A stretch of 64,000 bases of DNA from GCA-2683825 sp965662355. Lineage in GTDB: Bacteria > Planctomycetota > UBA1135 > GCA-002686595. This document shows positions 58,931-64,000 of this stretch, piece by piece. The DNA lies in contig CBFIHP010000002.1 of assembly GCA_965662355.1 (NCBI GenBank), positions 1 through 64,000 on the forward strand, given 5' to 3'. Both the position numbers and the translations under genes were made by a program. A model generated the notes under the pieces. It was not told where the DNA came from. It worked only from the letters and a program-made list of their open reading frames with translations, and ran no database searches. Positions within the stretch are counted from its first letter, which is position 1. Each line of letters starts with the position of its first letter.

Positions 58931-60190
58931 ATGCGCGTTCCCACGACTCGGAACCGAAACGTGACCTCTCATCTCATTCCCGCCAGTGCCGATCGCCCCG
59001 GCGACGATCCTATCTTTGCCTTGAACGCCGAGGCGTCGAAGCGGGCCGCCGCAGGTGAGGACATCCTCAATTCGACGCTGGGCGCCTTGATGCAGGACGA
59101 CGGGACGATGGCCGTCATGCCTTCGGTGTTCGAGGCCTACCGACGGATCGCTCCCGAACGGGCAGCCGCCTATGCGCCCATCTCCGGGCCCCCGAACTTC
59201 ATTCGCGCCGTGATCGAGGATCTCTTCGGCTCGGGGCAGCTGTCGTCCGCCGCGACCGGTGCGGCGACTCCTGGGGGGACGGGTGCTTGCTACCAGGCCA
59301 TCGTCAACTTCCTCGAGCCAGGTCAGAAGCTTCTGACGACCTCCTTCTACTGGGGGCCCTACGGGATCCTGGCTCAGCACTGTGGCCGTGGTATCGAAAC
59401 CTTCGAGATGCTCGCCGCCGATGGCAGCTTCAATGTCGAGGCGATGGGTGTCGGGCTCGACAGGATGTTGAAGGAGCAGGGGCGTGCGTTGCTCATGCTG
59501 AACACGCCTTGTCACAACCCAACCGGTTTCTCCCTGGACGACAGGGACTGGAGCGAGTTCGTGACGAGCGTCCAGGTCGCTTCCCGCAAGGGGCCTGTAA
59601 CCGTGGCCTTCGACTTTGCCTATGCGAAGTTCGCGACCCCCGGTTCCATCCGTTGGCCGCGGCATGTTGCCAGGCTTCAAGGACATGCCACCCTGCTTTT
59701 CGCCTGGTCGGCTTCCAAGGCCTATGCGCAGTATGGCGCGCGCGTGGGGGCATGCGTTGCGGTAGGAACGGACGACGCGGAACGCGAGCGGATCCGAAAC
59801 GCACTCGGGTTCTCGTGCCGGGGCACGTGGTCGAACTGCAATCACCTCGGCATGCTGGCTATTGCCGAGCTCTTGAACGATCCCGAACTGCGCCGCAGTT
59901 CCGATGCCGAGCGCGAGATGCTGCGCAGCCTGCTCTCGGAACGCGTCGAGCGTTTCAACGAATTGGCCCAGTCGCGCGGGCTAGTGTATCCGCGCTATGA
60001 AGGCGGCTTCTTCGTGACGGTGTTCACGCCCGACGCGAAGCGTGCTGCCGCGCGCATGCGCGAGGACGGCGTGTTCGTCGTGCCGCTTGATGGGGGCGTA
60101 CGGGTTGCGATTTGCTCGACCCCAGCGAAGGACATGGAGCGCCTCGTCGACGCTCTGGTTAGCGGTGTTGCGGCTACGGAAGTCGTCTAG
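58931..60190 (+). CDS. Class I/II aminotransferase (aromatic/aspartate type)
   Basis: Pyridoxal-phosphate enzyme of 419 residues. Visible are ATPGGTGACYQAIVNFL near residue 112 (cofactor phosphate binding), NTPCHNPTGFSLDD (the family's Asn), AFDFAYAKF (Asp-x-x-Tyr) and FAWSASKAYAQYGARVG, in which the lysine forms the Schiff base. The order of motifs and the length fit the TyrB/AspC subfamily. GAGG precedes the ATG by about 7 bases. The cytochrome c gene begins directly after its stop. The amino acid substrate cannot be told from the sequence. Confidence 0.87.
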   Translation: MRVPTTRNRNVTSHLIPASADRPGDDPIFALNAEASKRAAAGEDILNSTLGALMQDDGTMAVMPSVFEAYRRIAPERAAAYAPISGPPNFIRAVIEDLFGSGQLSSAATGAATPGGTGACYQAIVNFLEPGQKLLTTSFYWGPYGILAQHCGRGIETFEMLAADGSFNVEAMGVGLDRMLKEQGRALLMLNTPCHNPTGFSLDDRDWSEFVTSVQVASRKGPVTVAFDFAYAKFATPGSIRWPRHVARLQGHATLLFAWSASKAYAQYGARVGACVAVGTDDAERERIRNALGFSCRGTWSNCNHLGMLAIAELLNDPELRRSSDAEREMLRSLLSERVERFNELAQSRGLVYPRYEGGFFVTVFTPDAKRAAARMREDGVFVVPLDGGVRVAICSTPAKDMERLVDALVSGVAATEVV

Positions 60191-60541
60191 ATGCGACTCT
60201 TGCTCAAGAGCTGCCTGGCGTGCGTTCTCGCCGTCGCCTGCAGCACGCGCAAACCACCGCCCCCGGGAGCGGATGGTGCGACGATCTATCGACTCCAGAA
60301 TTGTGCCAATTGCCACGGCGAAAGGGGGGAGGGCAAGTCCCTTGGGCCGGCTCTGGACAACCTCGGGCGCAACTGGTCGCAAGCGGACCTGGCGGGATTC
60401 TTCGCCGACCCCAAGCCCTACCTGGGGCGGGATGCGCGGCTCGAGAAGCTGCGCAAGGACTATCCCGCCGCGATGAGCCGCTACGACAACCTGGACGAGT
60501 CGCAGCGCTCTACGCTGGCAGCCTGGCTGCTTTCGCGTTGA
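60191..60541 (+). CDS. Small c-type cytochrome lipoprotein
   Basis: The 116-residue protein has a lipobox (VLAVAC, Cys17) and one haem site, LQNCANCHGERGEGKSLGP, at about residues 35-53. A likely Met ligand is in AAMSRYDNLD near residue 96. It would be anchored on the outer face of a membrane and pass electrons between envelope enzymes. The ATG follows immediately after the stop of the aminotransferase, with no gap. No oxidase or other partner gene is in the window. Confidence 0.9.
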   Translation: MRLLLKSCLACVLAVACSTRKPPPPGADGATIYRLQNCANCHGERGEGKSLGPALDNLGRNWSQADLAGFFADPKPYLGRDARLEKLRKDYPAAMSRYDNLDESQRSTLAAWLLSR

Positions 60542-60548
60542 TCTGCTC

Positions 60549-61616
60549 TTAGCGGCCCGATAGCAGTCCCTCTTCGATCAGGCCTTCGGCGATGCCTCGG
60601 GCGATGGCGGCATTGCCCACGCCGTCGTAGTGCCCATCGAAGGCCAGTACGGGCAGGCTGGCATTTTGCTCGATGGCCGTACGCACAGCATCGGCCGCGG
60701 ACAGCACGGGGAGTCCGTGGGCCCGGGCCAGTTCGCCGGCCCGGGCATCGATCTCGAGGGTCGGGTTGGGATGTACCAGCGCCTTGGCGTCGGGAAGGAT
60801 GACGAAGGCGGGGCGGATCCCCTGTTGTCGCGCGTGCTGTGCAAAGCGTGCCAGCTGCCGGTCGACCCTTTCCAGGGCGCGACGGATCGAATCCTCCGGG
60901 GGGAATCTCGTGCCGAGATCAAGGTCGTTCAGCCAGAGAAAGAAAGCGCTCTTGCGTGCCCACTGGCGCGCTGTGAAGGAGAAGGGAGTGGCCAGCGGGT
61001 AACTCACGGGGGGCGGAGGAGCGCTGCCCTTTGGCGGTCGCGTGACGATCTTCTCCTGGATGTCGTTCCAGAGCCACAGCATCAGGACGAGATCGGGTTG
61101 GAGTGTCTCCCCGAGCTCGACGAAGAGATCCACTTCCTGCCGCGTGGCGAACCCCTGGTGCCCAGCGTTGATCACGAGGTAGCTGCCTCGGTCGCGTGGT
61201 TCTTCGCGCTCGAGCTCGGCTCGCAGGAAGGCACCGATGGTCTCTTCCTCGTGGACGCCGTGCCCGAAGGTCAGCGAATCGCCGATGAGCAGGACGCGAA
61301 ACTCACCGGGCTGCTTCGCCCGGATCTCGGGGCCTCGAAGTCCGTGTGTGTTCACGCGTACTTCGCAGTCGTAGGTGAAGCTGCGATCGCCTGGCACGAG
61401 CCCAAAGCCTCGCTCCGGATGGGGGACGTAGCGAACCTGTGGGTAGCACTCGGGTATGGGTTTCCCGAGCACCGCGCGAGCGGTCACCTCCGCGATCAGC
61501 CCGGAGACCAGGAGTCCCGTCGCCGCTGCCAGCAAGCGTTTCTTCCATTGCTTCAATCGGTCAATCCGTTGGTTCGTTCCCCGTTCGTGCTGAGCAGGCC
61601 ATCCGTCACCTGGCAT
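60549..61616 (-). CDS. Membrane-anchored SGNH/GDSL-type hydrolase
   Basis: The 355-residue protein has a cytoplasmic stub and one membrane segment (about residues 28-48, LLAAATGLLVSGLIAEVTA). The SGNH-fold domain shows block I VLLIGDSLTFGHGV near residue 112 (Ser nucleophile), block II INAGHQGFATRQE, and block V DGHYDGVGNAAIARG near the C-terminus (Asp-x-x-His type). Such enzymes are esterases or acetyl-transfer proteins for polysaccharides and lipids. The start ATG at 61616 lies 11 bases inside the end of the radical SAM gene upstream, so the two are coupled. Confidence 0.82.
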   Translation of the reverse strand: MPGDGWPAQHERGTNQRIDRLKQWKKRLLAAATGLLVSGLIAEVTARAVLGKPIPECYPQVRYVPHPERGFGLVPGDRSFTYDCEVRVNTHGLRGPEIRAKQPGEFRVLLIGDSLTFGHGVHEEETIGAFLRAELEREEPRDRGSYLVINAGHQGFATRQEVDLFVELGETLQPDLVLMLWLWNDIQEKIVTRPPKGSAPPPPVSYPLATPFSFTARQWARKSAFFLWLNDLDLGTRFPPEDSIRRALERVDRQLARFAQHARQQGIRPAFVILPDAKALVHPNPTLEIDARAGELARAHGLPVLSAADAVRTAIEQNASLPVLAFDGHYDGVGNAAIARGIAEGLIEEGLLSGR

Positions 61617-63000
61617 AGGCCCGGCGCGCGAAGAGGAGCGTCAGGAAGGGTAGCATCGTGGCCTTGTTCGGGATCAGCTTGAAGATCCGCCACAGGCGTC
61701 TGGGATTGAGATAGAAGCGACGATAGGCGTTCTTGCGCAGTTTGAAGATGCGCTCCTCCGGGACCTCGGAAAGGTTGATCTCGGAGCGATACGGTTCGTA
61801 CGAGGACCAATCGGAGGGCAGCTCGAAGCCGGCGTGTTGCACCTGCTGGAAGAGCTCGGTCCCCTTGAAGGGGATGACGCGAAAGAACGCTGCTGTATGA
61901 AAGGCACTTGATGCGGCCCAATCGATGGTGGCCTGCATTTCTTCCTCGGTTTCGGTCGGGAAACCCAACATGAACGCGCCGTGGACCATGACCCCCTTCT
62001 TCGCGATGTAGTCCACGATCTTGCCGGTGCGTTCGATCTTCAGGTTCTTCTTCATCACCTTCTGGATGCGCGGAACAGCGGATTCGATCGCGACCATGCA
62101 GCGATACATCCCGGCCTTCTTCAACAAGTCGACGAGCTCCTCGTCGAGGATGTCGCCACGGAAGCCGTTGGGAAAGGTCAGCTTGATCTTCCAGCGTCGA
62201 TCGATGATCCCCTGGGCCACCTTCTTCGCGCGTTCCGGGCGGAAGTTGAAGATGTCGTCCATGAAGACGAATTCCTTCACGCCATAGGTGCTGATGAGCA
62301 ACTCCATTTCCTGGAGCACGTTCTCCGCCGAGCGCTCGCGGAAGGCCTTGCCGTAGGAGTTGTGGCAGTAGGTGCAGCGCCACGGGCAGGCGCGCGACGA
62401 GAACATCGTCGCGAACTCCTTGGCGGCATAGATGACGCCGCCGCGCGGGACGGTGTGGTACAGCTCGTGGGGAATCAGGTCCCACGCCGGGAAGGGCATC
62501 TCGTCCAGCTGCGCCGGGGGTGGCCGATCGGTCTCGTGCACGATTTCCCCGTTCTTGCGCCAGGAGATTCCCGAGCATCCGGTCCAATCTTGGCGGCCTT
62601 CCTGGATGCCGTTCAGAAGGTCCGCGAAGGTGAATTCACCCTCGCCGCGCACGACGAAATCGACCGCTTCGTCGGCGAGGACATCGTCGGCAGCGACGCT
62701 CGGGTGGGGACCACCGCAGACGACTCGTACCCCGGGCATGTGCTTGTGGACGAGCTTCGCCAGATCGTGCATGCAGCCTGCCTCGTAGGTCATGGCGGAG
62801 AGGCCTACGACATCGGGCTCCAGGCGTTGCAGCTGCTCGAGAGCCTGTTGGGGCGTCCAGTCCTGAACTTTCATGTCCAGGATGTGCACGTCGGGGAACC
62901 CACTCTCCCGGGCCTGGGCGGCGATCATCATCACGCCGAGGGGATGGACGTGGGTGAACTGGGTATAGGGGTGATAGGTCTGAACCAGGGCGACACGCAT
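61606..63000 (-). CDS. B12-binding-domain radical SAM protein
   Basis: The 464-residue protein has an N-terminal cobalamin-binding domain (about residues 1-140; HPLGVMMIAAQARESGF and VVCGGPHPSVAADDVL). A radical SAM core follows with the cluster motif RACPWRCTYCHNS near residue 200 (C-x3-C-x2-C). GAFMLGFPTETEEEMQATIDW is typical of the elongated TIM-barrel. Family members methylate or rearrange unreactive carbon or phosphorus atoms; the substrate is not evident. The ATG at 63000 is preferred over a TTG three codons upstream. It is followed by the SGNH hydrolase gene and diverges, with only 35 bases between, from another protein of the same family. Confidence 0.88.
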   Translation of the reverse strand: MRVALVQTYHPYTQFTHVHPLGVMMIAAQARESGFPDVHILDMKVQDWTPQQALEQLQRLEPDVVGLSAMTYEAGCMHDLAKLVHKHMPGVRVVCGGPHPSVAADDVLADEAVDFVVRGEGEFTFADLLNGIQEGRQDWTGCSGISWRKNGEIVHETDRPPPAQLDEMPFPAWDLIPHELYHTVPRGGVIYAAKEFATMFSSRACPWRCTYCHNSYGKAFRERSAENVLQEMELLISTYGVKEFVFMDDIFNFRPERAKKVAQGIIDRRWKIKLTFPNGFRGDILDEELVDLLKKAGMYRCMVAIESAVPRIQKVMKKNLKIERTGKIVDYIAKKGVMVHGAFMLGFPTETEEEMQATIDWAASSAFHTAAFFRVIPFKGTELFQQVQHAGFELPSDWSSYEPYRSEINLSEVPEERIFKLRKNAYRRFYLNPRRLWRIFKLIPNKATMLPFLTLLFARRAYAR

Positions 63001-63035
63001 GACCCACAAGGATATCCCTTTGTTATCGTTTCATC

Positions 63036-64000
63036 ATGGCTCGCATCGCATTCCCTGTCACTACCTGCCATGAGTTCGAGGGGGTCAAGGCTCTGTCCGC
63101 CACCCTGAAGCAGGCCGGCCACCAGACCGACTGCTTCATAACCTCCGAGGAAAGGGACTTCGGACGTGCCGTGAGCGACTTTGGGCCCGATGTCATCGGG
63201 CTCTACGCGACCACCGGCCAGGAGCAGTGGGCCTACCCTTACATCGAGCGCTGGAAGCGGGATCTGGGGCACGTGAAGGTCGTCATGGGGGGGCCGCACC
63301 CCTCCTTCGACAGCGGCGTGCTCCTGGACGAGGAGTACATCGACGCCACGATCAAGGGCGAGGCCGAGCACGCCATGCTGGATCTGGTCCAGGCCTGGGA
63401 GGCGAATCGCTCGATCGAGGAGATCCCCAACGTCGCCTATTTGAAGAACGGCAAGCCGTACCAGAATGCGATCCGCCCCATCGTGCAGGACCTGGACACG
63501 CTGCCCTTTCCCGACGCCGACATCTTCTACAAGTACCCCTTCCTTGCGAAGAAGCGCGTCCTGCAGGTCCACGCCAGCCGCGGGTGCCAGAACAACTGCA
63601 CCTACTGCACCGTGCCCTTGATGAAGAAGGAGTGGGTCTCGGATCGCAAGCGAGAGAAGTTCAACCGCACGAAGTCCGTGGACTATCTCTGCGAGGAGAT
63701 GCTGGACATCCTCGCCCGCTATCCCAACTTCCGCATGGTCAATTTCGGGGACGCTGCCCTGAACATGTACCGTGGCTGGCTCGACGAGTTCGCCGAAAAA
63801 TGGCCCAGGCGCGTGGGCTTGCCCTTCGCTTGCAACGTCAACATCAACTACCTGAACGAGGACGACATCATCAGCCTCAAGCGGGCTGGATGCGTATCGG
63901 TGCAGTTTGGGTTGGAATCGGGTTCCGAGGACGTGCGCCTGCACGTTTACAAGAAGGGCTATACCGACGACCACGTCGAGCGCATCCCGCGGCTCTTCAA
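63036..64000 (+). CDS. B12-binding-domain radical SAM protein (3' end beyond window)
   Basis: The frame is open from ATG 63036 to the window end (321 residues and more). A cobalamin-binding domain at the N-terminus has VVMGGPHPSFDSGVLLDEEYID near residue 85. The radical SAM core has HASRGCQNNCTYCTVPLMKKEW near residue 180 (C-x3-C-x2-C), and SVQFGLESGSEDVRL comes later. It is similar in build to the divergent gene at 61606 but clearly distinct in sequence. The methylation or ring-forming substrate is unknown. The C-terminus is not visible. Confidence 0.87.
   Translation, partial: MARIAFPVTTCHEFEGVKALSATLKQAGHQTDCFITSEERDFGRAVSDFGPDVIGLYATTGQEQWAYPYIERWKRDLGHVKVVMGGPHPSFDSGVLLDEEYIDATIKGEAEHAMLDLVQAWEANRSIEEIPNVAYLKNGKPYQNAIRPIVQDLDTLPFPDADIFYKYPFLAKKRVLQVHASRGCQNNCTYCTVPLMKKEWVSDRKREKFNRTKSVDYLCEEMLDILARYPNFRMVNFGDAALNMYRGWLDEFAEKWPRRVGLPFACNVNINYLNEDDIISLKRAGCVSVQFGLESGSEDVRLHVYKKGYTDDHVERIPRLF

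Noticed and set aside
63007..63009. TTG start of the radical SAM gene three codons upstream of the ATG
   Set aside because: The added residues (M-W-V) precede the conserved M-R-V-A-L-V start, and no ribosome-binding site favours the TTG.
1..64000. UGA reassigned genome-wide to an amino acid (non-standard code)
   Set aside because: TGA serves as the normal stop of several genes here, for example at 1873-1875, 12004-12006, 13380-13382, 15621-15623 and 44270-44272.

Overview
The window is GC-rich, gene-dense DNA with no rRNA, tRNA, CRISPR array or insertion sequence that I can see, and no gene-free stretch longer than about 260 bases. The gene set points to a diderm bacterium: an Omp85 barrel protein next to a TamB-like protein, an LpxH-like lipid A hydrolase and many lipoproteins. 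A very large WD40-fused Ser/Thr kinase, ASPIC/UnbV and TPR lipoproteins, a sulfatase-fold TPR lipoprotein and a mosaic metallopeptidase with a sugar-binding-like domain resemble what is common in Planctomycetota. Myxococcota or Acidobacteriota cannot be excluded.

Layout. 1-1135 (-): start of an Hsp70 (HscC-like) gene cut by the window edge. 1255-10289 (+): a tight operon with cobalamin adenosyltransferase, MiaE, TamB-like, Omp85 and a sulfatase-fold lipoprotein. 10316-15245 (-): redoxin-HEAT, TPR and ASPIC/UnbV proteins, with ATGA overlaps. 15293-17366: acylphosphatase, CDGSH protein and a redoxin with an in-frame UGA. 17541-24321 (-): a DUF2339 membrane protein and a mosaic gluzincin. 24469-31580 (-): an AddB/AddA-type helicase-nuclease. 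31842-36047 (+): the kinase-WD40 protein. 36060-45679 (-): a long same-strand run with LpxH-like, methyltransferase, MetH, ArsR-methyltransferase, Smr, FKBP, Pta and AtuA. 45716-50190: pyroglutamyl peptidase, DUF309, two paralogous exported proteins, a SelW-like gene with an in-frame UGA, and DUF480. 50343-56128 (+): EAL-HDOD, pyruvate kinase, two deviant Walker ATPases and a helix-hairpin-helix-like protein. 56219-64000: an exported unknown, a thioredoxin with an in-frame UGA, aminotransferase, cytochrome c, an SGNH hydrolase and two divergent B12-binding radical SAM genes.

Main result. Three genes carry an in-frame TGA exactly where a redox cysteine belongs: 15966-17366 (U-A-G-C), 49279-49503 (C-V-Q-U) and 57562-58716 (U-G-Y-C). 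All three stay open on both sides of the TGA. Two are followed, 21-23 nt downstream, by perfect hairpins with the same GGUCU loop, the form expected of a bacterial SECIS element. TGA is used as an ordinary stop elsewhere in the window. I read these as selenoprotein genes that a standard gene caller would split or miss. No selA, selB, selC or selD gene is visible here, so the Sec machinery must lie elsewhere. B12 chemistry is a second theme: adenosyltransferase, MetH and two B12-binding radical SAM enzymes.
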